64,000 nucleotides of DNA from Micromonospora rifamycinica (lineage in GTDB: Bacteria > Actinomycetota > Actinomycetes > Mycobacteriales > Micromonosporaceae), in contig NZ_LT607752.1 of the NCBI RefSeq assembly GCF_900090265.1, forward strand, positions 4,712,001 through 4,776,000. Direction: 5' to 3'. Below, piece after piece: positions 16,397 through 23,806 of this stretch. The translations under genes and the position numbers were made by a program. The notes under the pieces are model-generated. The model did not search any database and was not told the DNA's origin. It saw nothing but the letters and a program-made list of their open reading frames with translations. Each line of letters opens with the position of its first letter. Positions within the stretch are counted from its first letter, which is position 1.

Positions 16397-17800
16397 GTGT
16401 CCACCGAGATCACGGCCGAGCGCCTGCTGTCGGCGGCCGACCGCGCCGATCCGGAGCGGGCCGCGGGCCTGGTGTTCCGGGCGTTCCTCGCGCTGTCCCG
16501 GACGGCCGACAGCGACCGGTTGCTCCCGCTGTTGGCCCGGGCGCGGCAGGCCCACGAGGCGAGCGGTTCGCCCCGGACCGAGGTGATCTACCGCACGCTG
16601 GCGGGGACGGCGGCGACCCGGGCCGGTCTCGCCGAGGGGCCGGAGCACCTCGCCACCGCCGTCCGGGTCTACGACGAGAACGCTTTCGGGGACGATCCGG
16701 TGCTGGTCGAGTGCGCGCTGACCGCCGTGATGACCCTGATGCGCCCGCACGAGGCGCGACGGTTCGCCCCGCTGCTCGCCACCCTGGACCTGGCCCCCGC
16801 CGACCGGGCCCGGCTGCTCGCCCTGATCGGTGTGGGTGACGCCTGGGCCGGCAACCTGGTCCGGGGTCAGGCCGAGCTGCGGGAGGCGGCCCGGCTCGCC
16901 GCGCAGTGCGGCAGCCTCGACGTACTGGCGGAGGCGACCTCCTGGCTGGCCAAGTGCGACGCGCTGCGCGGGGACCTCGACCAGGCCGCGCTCCACCTCG
17001 ACCAGGCCCGCGAGCTGGCCGCGCAGGTCGGTTCGGCCTGGGTCGCCCGTCACCTGCCCGAGTGCACGGCCGCGCTCGCGTTCGCCCGGGGCGACGAGGA
17101 GACCTGGGCGGGGTTGCTCCAGCTCGTGGTGGCCACGGACGCCGGGGTGACCGCCGGCCTCCAGTACGAACACCGCTGGGAGCTGGCCACCCACCACGCC
17201 CTGGCGGGCCGACCCGGGTCAGCCGCCGACCTGCTCGCCGGGGTCGAGGACCCGCCGCCCTCCTGGCCCGGCGGCTCGGTGCTGCCGGCGTGGCGGGCCT
17301 GGATCCTCGATCCGCATCCGGCTACGACGACGGCACTGACCGCCGCGCTGCACCTGCTGACCCGGCCCGTCGAGCAGCTGCTGGCGGCCCGGATCGCCTG
17401 GCTGCTGGGCGTACACCACGGGCGGGCCGGTCGGCGGGGGGACGCGGCGCGGCTGTTGGAGCAGGCGTGTGCGGGCTACGCCCGGATCGGTGCCGCGGGG
17501 ATGCTCGCCCTGGTGATGCGGGACCTTCAGGCGCTCGGCACACCACCCGCCGTCGGTGCCGCCCGGTCGTCGTCCGCTGCCCCGACCGCCGACTTCGCCG
17601 GGCCGACCGGTGGGCCGACACTGACCGAGGCCGAGGCGCGGGTCGCCACCGCGATCGCCAACGGGCTCAGCAACCGGGAGGCGGCCCAGCGACTCTTCGT
17701 CTCGGTCAAGACAGTCGAGTTCCACCTCGGCAACATCTTCCGCAAGCTCGGCGTCCGCAACCGCACCGAGCTGGCGACCCGACAGGCCCGGATCCGCTGA
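16397..17800 (+). CDS. LuxR-type regulator with TPR-like helical region
   Basis: The 467-aa protein is mostly helical repeats (for example LARQ/LDQARELAAQ segments around residues 150-330, TPR-like). It ends in a LuxR DNA-binding domain: GLSNREAAQRLFVSVKTVE then FHLGNIFRKLGVRNRTELA. There is no receiver domain and no obvious N-terminal ATPase, so it is a shortened LAL-like regulator. It is divergent from the precursor gene across a 132-bp gap, so it likely controls the graspetide-type operon and perhaps its own gene. GTG 16397 is preferred because the upstream frame is antisense to the RiPP genes; the ribosome site is weak. Confidence 0.82.
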   Translation: MSTEITAERLLSAADRADPERAAGLVFRAFLALSRTADSDRLLPLLARARQAHEASGSPRTEVIYRTLAGTAATRAGLAEGPEHLATAVRVYDENAFGDDPVLVECALTAVMTLMRPHEARRFAPLLATLDLAPADRARLLALIGVGDAWAGNLVRGQAELREAARLAAQCGSLDVLAEATSWLAKCDALRGDLDQAALHLDQARELAAQVGSAWVARHLPECTAALAFARGDEETWAGLLQLVVATDAGVTAGLQYEHRWELATHHALAGRPGSAADLLAGVEDPPPSWPGGSVLPAWRAWILDPHPATTTALTAALHLLTRPVEQLLAARIAWLLGVHHGRAGRRGDAARLLEQACAGYARIGAAGMLALVMRDLQALGTPPAVGAARSSSAAPTADFAGPTGGPTLTEAEARVATAIANGLSNREAAQRLFVSVKTVEFHLGNIFRKLGVRNRTELATRQARIR

Positions 17801-17805
17801 GACCG

Positions 17806-17840
17806 GTACTGCCGGCCGGGAACCGGGCCGCCGGCCGTAC
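17806..17840. terminator. Hairpin between convergent LuxR and TPR genes
   Basis: Imperfect stem: GTAC at 17806-17809 and GCCGGC at 17811-17816 pair with GCCGGC at 17830-17835 and GTAC at 17837-17840, with one mismatch. It fills the 40-bp gap between the two stop codons and could serve both directions. Confidence 0.5.
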
Positions 17841-19937
17841 TCAGGCCGGCAGCAGCCGTGCGCGGTGTTCGGCCACCTCGGCGGCGAGCGTCGGATCCGC
17901 TGCCGCACACGCCTGGAAGTCGGCGTCCGCCTCGGCGTGCCGGCCGGCATCGGCCAGGGCGAGCGCCCGGTTGAACCGGACCGCCGGATCGTCGTCGAGT
18001 TCCAACGCGTGGCCGAGGTCGGCGACGGCAGCCGGCAGGTCGCCCAGCTCGTAGCTGGCGACCCCGCGGGCGGCCCAGCCGGCGGCGAGCGTCGGATCGG
18101 CGGTCACCGCCTCGGTCAGCGTGCGCCGGGCCTGCTCGGCGTCCGTCTCCAACTCCAGTTGCCCGCGTACGCAGAGCAGGTGGCCGTTGTCCCGGGCGAG
18201 CGCCAGCCCGGCCCGGACGTCGTCCCACGCCCCGTCGACGTCGCCGATCCCCTGGCGCAGCCCGGCCCGGTTGATCCGGGCGTCCAGGTGCTCCGGATCG
18301 AGGTCGAGCACCCTGTCGAAGCCGGCCAGGGCCGCTTCGGCGGCACCGAGTTCCAGCAGCACGTCGGCCCGGTTGTAGTGCACCTCGGGGAAGGGCGGGG
18401 ACAGCCGCGAGGCCTGCTCGTAGCTCTCCAACGCCTCGTCGAGGCGGCCCAGCCGGCGCAGCAGGGTGCCCCGGTCGAGGTGGTACTCGGCGTAGTTGGG
18501 ATCGATCGCGATGACCGTCTCCAGGTCGGCCAGGGCCTCCTCCGGCCGGCCCAGGGCGGAGAGCAGCTGCGAGCGGTTGTGGCGCAGCACCGAGCGGTGG
18601 AGCAGGTGCTTGTCGTCACCCAGGGCGTCCTCCATGCTGGCGATGCCGGTGGTGATCAGGTCCAGCGCCTCGGTGAGCTTGCCCTCGTGCATCGCGACCA
18701 GGGCCAGACCGTTGCGGTTGAAGACCAGGTTGGCGGCGCTGTCCTGCGGGTTCGGGGCCAGCCGGGCGTACGCGATCGCCGCGTTGCACCAGGCCCGCGC
18801 CTTGCGGTGGTCGCGCTTGCCGGTCTCCAGGTGCCGGGTGTAGATCATGGCGGTGGCGTACGCCGCCTGCATGTGCACCATGCCGCTGTCGGTCTGCGCC
18901 CGCGCCTCGTCGTAGAGGGCCAACGCCTCCAGCGGCCGTTCCAAGGCCATCAACGAGGTGGTCATCTTGGTGGTGAACGCCCACCAGTGTTCGACCTGTC
19001 CGGACCAGTCGATCACCGCCCGGCCACGCGCCCCGTAGTCCAGGGTGGCGTGATAGAAGCCCAGGTTGACGCAGTATTCGAGTGCCTCGCGCAGCGCGTC
19101 GGCACCGGTCGAGCCGGGCGCGCCGCCCCGCTCCCGGTGCAGCGGGACGGCACCGAGCCGCCACGACCACTCCCCGGTGGCGAGCAGCTCGTCGGCCCGG
19201 TCGTCGTGCAGGGCGGCCCGGACCTCGGCCGGCAGCTCCCGGTAGGCGGCCAGCACCGCCGGATCGTCGTCGACACAGTCACCGGCCACGTAGCTCCGGG
19301 CGTAGGTCGCCGGGTCGGCGGGCGGCCCGGCCGCCGGCTGCGCCGGATCGCCGTCCACCGGCACCGCGTACCGCTGGAGGGCGGGCAGCAGCGGGACGGC
19401 GACCGCTCCCGGCGGCTCGTCGACCGCGTCGGTGGCCGTCGCCACCCGCAGTTGCAGCAGGTCGGGGTCGGCCCGGCGCAGCAGCGTCCCGACGAACTCC
19501 CGGTCGGTCTGGTCCGCCTCGTGCAGGTTCTCCACCACCAGGCACCTCGGCCCGTCGTCGAGGTGCCGCAGCCACGCGTCGAGCAGGTCGACCAGCCCGT
19601 GCGCGTGGCGCAGGGTCCGCATCCGGGAGTAGAACCGGGTCCGCTCCGCCGGCACCGCCAGCGACGTCAGCGTCTCCCGGGTGGCCGGAACGAGATCCCG
19701 TAGCTCCGGCGCGACCGAGAGGATCTCGATCTGGTGCCGGGCGACGAGGTCCGGACGCCCGGCCAGGATCGTCGGGACCAGGGCGCGCAGCAGGGTGCCG
19801 GCGGCCGTGTACGGCCCGCGCAGCCACCGGTGGGCGTCGAGTACGGCGAGCACCGGCACGTCGATCCCGGCGGTCAGCAGCCGTTGCCGGTCGTGGTGCC
19901 GGGCGGCCCGGATCCAGCGGTGGGGGGTCTGTTGCAC
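17841..19937 (-). CDS. TPR-repeat protein with degenerate NTPase-like N-terminus, partner of the M50 protease
   Basis: The roughly 698-aa protein has an N-terminal region with VLAVLDAHRWLRGPYTAAG where a P-loop would be expected and a Walker-B-like CLVVENLHEADQ. This suggests a decayed AAA/STAND NTPase. The C-terminal half (about residues 330-690) is a run of TPR repeats, for example HLDRGTLLRRLGRLDEALE and LDPEHLDARINRAGLRQG. GTG 19937 has a GAGAGG ribosome site seven bases upstream; ATG 20021, two bases after the upstream gene, is the alternative. It follows the M50 gene and probably scaffolds or regulates the peptide pathway. The function is not established. Confidence 0.7.
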   Translation of the reverse strand: MQQTPHRWIRAARHHDRQRLLTAGIDVPVLAVLDAHRWLRGPYTAAGTLLRALVPTILAGRPDLVARHQIEILSVAPELRDLVPATRETLTSLAVPAERTRFYSRMRTLRHAHGLVDLLDAWLRHLDDGPRCLVVENLHEADQTDREFVGTLLRRADPDLLQLRVATATDAVDEPPGAVAVPLLPALQRYAVPVDGDPAQPAAGPPADPATYARSYVAGDCVDDDPAVLAAYRELPAEVRAALHDDRADELLATGEWSWRLGAVPLHRERGGAPGSTGADALREALEYCVNLGFYHATLDYGARGRAVIDWSGQVEHWWAFTTKMTTSLMALERPLEALALYDEARAQTDSGMVHMQAAYATAMIYTRHLETGKRDHRKARAWCNAAIAYARLAPNPQDSAANLVFNRNGLALVAMHEGKLTEALDLITTGIASMEDALGDDKHLLHRSVLRHNRSQLLSALGRPEEALADLETVIAIDPNYAEYHLDRGTLLRRLGRLDEALESYEQASRLSPPFPEVHYNRADVLLELGAAEAALAGFDRVLDLDPEHLDARINRAGLRQGIGDVDGAWDDVRAGLALARDNGHLLCVRGQLELETDAEQARRTLTEAVTADPTLAAGWAARGVASYELGDLPAAVADLGHALELDDDPAVRFNRALALADAGRHAEADADFQACAAADPTLAAEVAEHRARLLPA

Positions 19938-20023
19938 GGGTTCGCCTCTCGGGTGGTTGCGGGGCCGTCGGGGGTGGCCGGCTTGCGGCGGGGCCTGCTC
20001 GGGGCGGTCCGGGCGGGTCATGC

Positions 20024-21283
20024 TCAGGCGGGAGCGGTCCGGGCGCGACGTCGGGTCCGTAGGGCCAGGTAGCCGACGAAGGCGAGTTCGGCCGCGCTGA
20101 GCACGAGCACCACGGCGGAGTCGACGAGATTGTCGACGCCGTGGCGGCCGTCGAGTTCGGCCACCGCCTCGACGAAGAAGTGGATGCCCGCCGGCACGAT
20201 GGCGAAGGCCAGCGTGGCCAGGGTGGCGGCGTACCCGGCGACCATCAGCCACGAGTACCAGCGCGCGGTTCGCCGGTCGGTGGGGTGCAGCCGGGCCACC
20301 TGCCGGTCCAGACCCGGCCGGCCGGTCAGCCGCCGGAACCGGTGCCGCAGCAGCACACTGGCGCTGCCGTGCAGGTCGACCGTGCCGAGCACCAGCGTGA
20401 GCAGGTAGTACAGGTCGGTACGCAGGTAGAGGAAGAACTGCCAGGCGACGCGGAGCAGCGCGCCGAAACTCAACGCGAGGCAGAGCCGTGCCGGCAGGGG
20501 CAGCGAACCGTCGGGCTCGCGCAGCGCGGCGGCGGCGAGGGTCAGCAGCGCCATCACCACCAGGTCCACGCCGATGCCGGCGAGCATCGGCACCCAGCGC
20601 TGGCGACGCGGGACGGTGACCAGGCCGTCCATCACCGTCTCGAAGACCAGATACTGCAAGCGGTACCCGATGGTCAGCCGGCTCCGCAGCCCCAACCGTC
20701 GACCCGCCAGCGCGTGCGCGGACTCGTGCAGGGCGATCAATGGCCACTGGCCGACGGCCAGCACGATCGTGACCACCGTCAGGTAGTCGGTGAAGAAGAT
20801 GGCCCGGTAGTGCGGGCGCAGGTCGGGTTGCGCCACCGCGACGACGACGGCGGCCACGACCAGCGCCGCGTAGGCGAGCAGGGCCACCGGGGAGAAGAGC
20901 GCCCGGCCCAGCCGCTGCCAACGCACCGGCGCGGAGGCGGCCGCGGGTGCGGAGGTGGTGGTCGGCCCGGTGGTGTCGGGCAGGGTGACCAGCCCCAGCT
21001 CGGCCAGGTCGACGAGGAGTTCGGCGATGTCGACCTCCTCGCCGTAGGTGTCGGCGTACCAGGCGGCGGCGGCCCGGGGGGTCATCCCCTCGCTGAGCCG
21101 GCGCAGCAGCTCCGCGCCGTCGACGGGCAGGACCGCGTACGAGTCGGCGGCGGCGTTGCCCACGACGACACCGTCCCCCTCGGGCAGGAACGACAGGCTC
21201 GGTACCTGCACCTGCCGGTCCGGGTCGAAGTCCGGTACCCCGGCCGGGGCGGTGACCTGGTCGGTGCCGGCGTGGCCGCTCAT
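20024..21283 (-). CDS. PqqD-like (RRE) domain fused to an M50-type membrane metalloprotease
   Basis: The 419-aa protein has an N-terminal segment (about residues 28-100: SLSFLPEGDGVVVGNAAADS through VDLAELGLV) resembling a PqqD/RiPP recognition domain. About eight membrane helices follow. The HExxH zinc motif is LHESAH at His186-Glu187-His190 inside a helix, with a candidate third ligand in AGIGVDLVVM. M50 proteases of this kind, such as YydH of the epipeptide locus, cut peptide leaders in the membrane. AGGAGGACGCC precedes ATG 21283. It sits between the 41-aa peptide gene (74 bp upstream) and the TPR gene (2 bp or 86 bp downstream depending on start). Confidence 0.8.
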   Translation of the reverse strand: MSGHAGTDQVTAPAGVPDFDPDRQVQVPSLSFLPEGDGVVVGNAAADSYAVLPVDGAELLRRLSEGMTPRAAAAWYADTYGEEVDIAELLVDLAELGLVTLPDTTGPTTTSAPAAASAPVRWQRLGRALFSPVALLAYAALVVAAVVVAVAQPDLRPHYRAIFFTDYLTVVTIVLAVGQWPLIALHESAHALAGRRLGLRSRLTIGYRLQYLVFETVMDGLVTVPRRQRWVPMLAGIGVDLVVMALLTLAAAALREPDGSLPLPARLCLALSFGALLRVAWQFFLYLRTDLYYLLTLVLGTVDLHGSASVLLRHRFRRLTGRPGLDRQVARLHPTDRRTARWYSWLMVAGYAATLATLAFAIVPAGIHFFVEAVAELDGRHGVDNLVDSAVVLVLSAAELAFVGYLALRTRRRARTAPA

Positions 21284-21359
21284 GGCGTCCTCCTGTGGTG
21301 GTGTCGGTCCCGGCGGAGCGCCGCCCGACCGGGAGAGCCGGCCGGGCGACGCGCCACGA

Positions 21360-21485
21360 TCAGAACGGCCAGCAGGAGAAGGGGGCGTACAGGGAGTTCG
21401 CGTTGGCGGTCAGCCGAACCGAACCGGCCTTGCGAACGGTGATCTTCTTCATCGGCCGCGCGGCCTTGACGTCCTGGGTGTTCAT
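21360..21485 (-). CDS. 41-aa precursor-like peptide upstream of the RRE-M50 protease
   Basis: A short frame starts at ATG 21485 with a strong GAGGAGG eight bases upstream. It encodes 41 residues: MNTQDVKAARPMKKITVRKA, then GSVRLTANANSLYAP, ending in FSCWPF. The N-terminal half is polar and basic (leader-like). The C-terminal half is rich in Asn/Ala/Ser/Tyr with one Cys and aromatic residues (core-like). It is the first gene before the RRE-M50 protease and TPR genes. I do not recognise the family. It could be a RiPP precursor, a signalling pheromone, or simply a small conserved protein. Confidence 0.72.
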   Translation of the reverse strand: MNTQDVKAARPMKKITVRKAGSVRLTANANSLYAPFSCWPF

Positions 21486-22159
21486 GGCGGAGCCCTCCTC
21501 TGGTCGGGACGCTCGGTAATGAGCCGATCACAGGCTATTCCGGTGGGCTCGAATTAACCTTGAGATCTCCTGAAGAGGGACTTGGGAACGGAGAAATGGC
21601 AGGGAAGGCCCCGGTTTTTCTCGTGGCCGTGCGCGCGGGCATTCGCCGATCAAAGCACAAAATCCGACAATGACCTGGTAAGTGCCAACTGCGGGAAGTG
21701 AAAGCAGCATATTTTACCAATTGGCGAGTGGGTCGGCGGTGTCGTCTGGCGAAGCACGGTGCGACGGCCGGCGGTGAGCCGCTCCGGCCCGGGTGCCGAC
21801 TGCCGGACACCTGGCGCACCCACTGCCGTTTCGGCGGTGGATGGGCCGCGACGCATCCGGCGACTAAGCCAAAGCTGTATTTCGCTGAAGGTGCCGGTAC
21901 CGAAGGGGCGACCGACGTGCTGGTGATCGGCCGACTTTGACCCCCTGTGCGCCGAACGAGGCCACCCGGGCCGGGTTGATCAATCCGCTCCAGGACGGCA
22001 GCGTTGATCTTCGCGCATCTCGCGCTACTGCGGTTGAGAAGTGAATCGCCACTACTGGAACGAGCACGAAAAGCGTCCGGTAATGCGGTGGGGCAATCTG
22101 ATGGCGTGGTATCGGGGTGGCCGACCGAGCGGCCGCCACCCCGATACCGTGATAGGTCA
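21486..22159. other. Intergenic zone of lower GC between the peptide locus and the Rhs region
   Basis: I see no supported gene. The first 230 bp upstream of the 41-aa peptide are clearly AT-richer (for example around 21660-21720) and should contain its promoter. The right end carries the hairpin terminator of the immunity gene. The middle has no recognisable family in any frame and may be decayed mobile DNA. Confidence 0.5.
22108..22148 (-). terminator. Terminator of the orphan immunity gene
   Basis: A perfect 14-bp stem (22108-22121 with 22135-22148; arm GGTATCGGGGTGGC) and a 13-nt loop lie 11 bp downstream of the immunity-gene stop on the minus strand. Confidence 0.8.
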
Positions 22160-22594
22160 TTAGGCTGTCAAGTACGGCTCAAAGTAACGCGTCTTGCCCC
22201 TGCGGGCGAAGATGGACATACCTTGGCGGGTGTGCACCTTTACAATTCGATCAGGCAGTTCCACGCGGGCCACCGCCCGCACTGGCGACGCACCTCTCAG
22301 GTAGACGGTCTCTGAAACTCTGCCGGCGATGATGGCATCTACCACCTCTCGACAGGAAGAGATCATTTCGTCACGGTCATCGTCGACAAAATCGAGGACA
22401 GACATTTCGCCGAAAGCGACGGTTATCTCGTCCTCGTCTTGAAAGAACGCGGCGAAACCGCAAGCTTGTTTATTGCTTGGAGTTACCTCAATCCTCCTTC
22501 TAATGCCGCTTCCCGTGGTCGTCACGCGAGTCTCGTCATCGACTCGAGTTCGGACATGATCGGCCAACTCGTCTAGATACTTGAAAAAGTTCAT
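22160..22594 (-). CDS. Candidate immunity protein of the orphan Rhs toxin cassette
   Basis: The 144-aa acidic cytoplasmic protein starts MNFFKYLDELADHVRTRVDD and contains FQDEDEITVAFGEMS and VDDDRDEMISSCREVVDAII. I do not recognise the family. It starts 5 bp after the expected (frame-corrected) stop of the orphan toxin tip. GAGG lies nine bases before ATG 22594, the classical toxin-immunity layout. GC content is well below that of the neighbours, as is usual for such genes. Immunity function is inferred from position. Confidence 0.7.
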   Translation of the reverse strand: MNFFKYLDELADHVRTRVDDETRVTTTGSGIRRRIEVTPSNKQACGFAAFFQDEDEITVAFGEMSVLDFVDDDRDEMISSCREVVDAIIAGRVSETVYLRGASPVRAVARVELPDRIVKVHTRQGMSIFARRGKTRYFEPYLTA

Positions 22595-22599
22595 CCAAT

Positions 22600-23274
22600 T
22601 CAACCTCGGAATAGATCCCAGTGGAAGTGCGGCGGTATGCGGTGCCACCATTTTTGCGGCTTGTTGCAACCGCCATGAACGGAGAGCATGTTGCGTTGTT
22701 TGTGCTATTCCAGCTCCACCCCAAGCGGATTATCTTTGACCTGTTGAAGATCCCCTGATAGCCGTGTACGGACTTTCTGCCGAATAGGTACTTGTTGGCT
22801 CGATAAAGGGTTCGTGCGCCTAGACCCAGTTGCCATCTGGTGAACTTCGAGTAGGCGCGTCTACTGCCATCAATTGCGCGTTGCAGCCATCTCTTTACCG
22901 GCCTTTTCCAGCCGTAGTCGCTGCTGCAGCCGCATTCTGCCCGCTTTCCGTCGAGGTCGGAGCAGTTGACCGGGTCTGCTCCGCAGTATTCGTAGGGGTT
23001 GGCGCTGCCACCGTAGACGGGGTCGATCTGTAGGAAGCGGCCGGTGGCGGTGTTGTAGAGGCGGACGCCCATCAGGAGCATGCCTGACGGAGTGTCGGCG
23101 GCACGTTGCTTGGCGCCGAGCCAGCCGTACCGCTGCTTGCCGATGTCGTCGCTGTTGCGTGGAGTACCGTACTCGGTGGTTTCACTGGTACGGGACAGGC
23201 CTTCGTCGCCGGCGTGGAGGGCGGCGACCAGGTCGCCGTGCAGGCTTGTAATCTGCCAATCCACCTGGCCGCTG
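22600..23274 (-). pseudogene. Orphan Rhs C-terminal toxin cassette, frameshifted and without start
   Basis: The segment repeats the end of the Rhs core (from SGQVDWQITSLHGDLVAAL through the RYGWLGAKQRAADTPSG and DPVYGGSANPYEY motifs to AYSKFTRWQLG). It then switches to a different tip (GYQGIFNRSKIIRLGWSWN). Around 22705 the frame breaks: a one-base change of frame gives HKQRNMLSVHGG, PQKWWHRIPPHFHWDLFRG and a stop at 22600-22602, five bases before the immunity start. That tip looks like genuine toxin sequence. Without the correction the frame runs on to 22536. No start codon, ribosome site or promoter precedes the homologous part. It is a silent cassette that could be swapped onto the full Rhs gene by recombination. 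Confidence 0.8.
22824..23274 (-). repeat. 451-bp direct repeat, copy in the orphan cassette
   Basis: This segment matches 24032-24482 base for base by eye, except three substitutions (one turning a Ser codon into Thr near the toxin-tip boundary, two near the middle and the far end). Both copies encode the Rhs-associated core and linker. The distance between copies is 1208 bp. Confidence 0.92.
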
Positions 23275-23369
23275 GGGAACGCGCGTACGCGACATTGCAG
23301 GCTACGGGGCTGTACCAGTATGGCGAGCCGCCGGCTGGCGACTCGACGCACCAGACCCTGACCTTTTAA
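23275..23369 (+). pseudogene. 3' remnant of an unidentified plus-strand gene
   Basis: Immediately where the Rhs repeat ends, the plus strand carries an open C-terminal end, ERAYATLQATGLYQYGEPPA then GDSTHQTLTF and a TAA stop at 23367-23369. A hairpin follows 8 bp later. It reads like the end of a real secreted or beta-rich protein, but I do not recognise it. The rest of that gene is absent, so the orphan cassette seems to have replaced it. Confidence 0.45.
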
Positions 23370-23376
23370 GCCGCAG

Positions 23377-23404
23377 AGCCGGGGCGGCAGAAGCTGCCCC
23401 GGCT
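23377..23404. terminator. Hairpin next to the plus-strand gene remnant
   Basis: A 9-bp stem AGCCGGGGC (23377-23385) pairs with 23396-23404, with a 10-nt loop. It lies 8 bp after the TAA of the plus-strand remnant and about 90 bp downstream of the minus-strand immunity gene, so it may end either transcript. Confidence 0.65.
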
Positions 23405-23496
23405 TGTACCACAGTTCTGCTTCTGCTATCTGGCCTCACCAGTCAACCCATGTTATGCGATAGTGTCCCGTCCTGATCGGGCCGCTACCCCAACTA

Positions 23497-23793
23497 TCAC
23501 ATTATCGACCCATCGGGTTGCATCAGAAATTCGCGGACAAGGGGTTTGAGGGAGGAAAGTCCTCCGTTGTCAACAGCCGCAGCAACACGCAAAACTCCCT
23601 CCGGCTCCGCGATTCCGAAAGCAACGACATTGTAGACAATACCGTCAGAGCCGCGGATTGCGTTTCTCTCACTATCTACACTCAGCTTTACCAATTCCTC
23701 ATAGGACCTGCTTCGCAGTTCGGATATAACACTCTCGGCAATTCGTGTCGCCTCGATCGAGTCGAGCGAAAAGATTCTTTTGAAGATCGTCAT
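23497..23793 (-). CDS. Candidate immunity protein of the main Rhs toxin
   Basis: The 98-aa protein starts MTIFKRIFSLDSIEATRIAE and contains SYEELVKLSVDSERNAIRG and EPLVREFLMQPDGS-type segments. I do not recognise the family. It begins 13 bp after the Rhs stop codon with GGAG five bases before ATG 23793. Low GC and its place directly behind a polymorphic toxin support an immunity role, which is inference. Confidence 0.7.
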   Translation of the reverse strand: MTIFKRIFSLDSIEATRIAESVISELRSRSYEELVKLSVDSERNAIRGSDGIVYNVVAFGIAEPEGVLRVAAAVDNGGLSSLKPLVREFLMQPDGSIM

Positions 23794-23806
23794 CACAGCT
23801 CCGTTG

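Noticed and set aside
20024..20921. Extending the TPR protein upstream to 20921 in its open frame
   Set aside because: That part is antisense-frame sequence within the M50 gene on the same strand; starts at 19937 or 20021 fit the ribosome site and spacing.
21698..21940. 80-codon plus-strand frame in the low-GC gap
   Set aside because: No ribosome site, no family pattern, and codon use unlike neighbouring genes; kept as intergenic.
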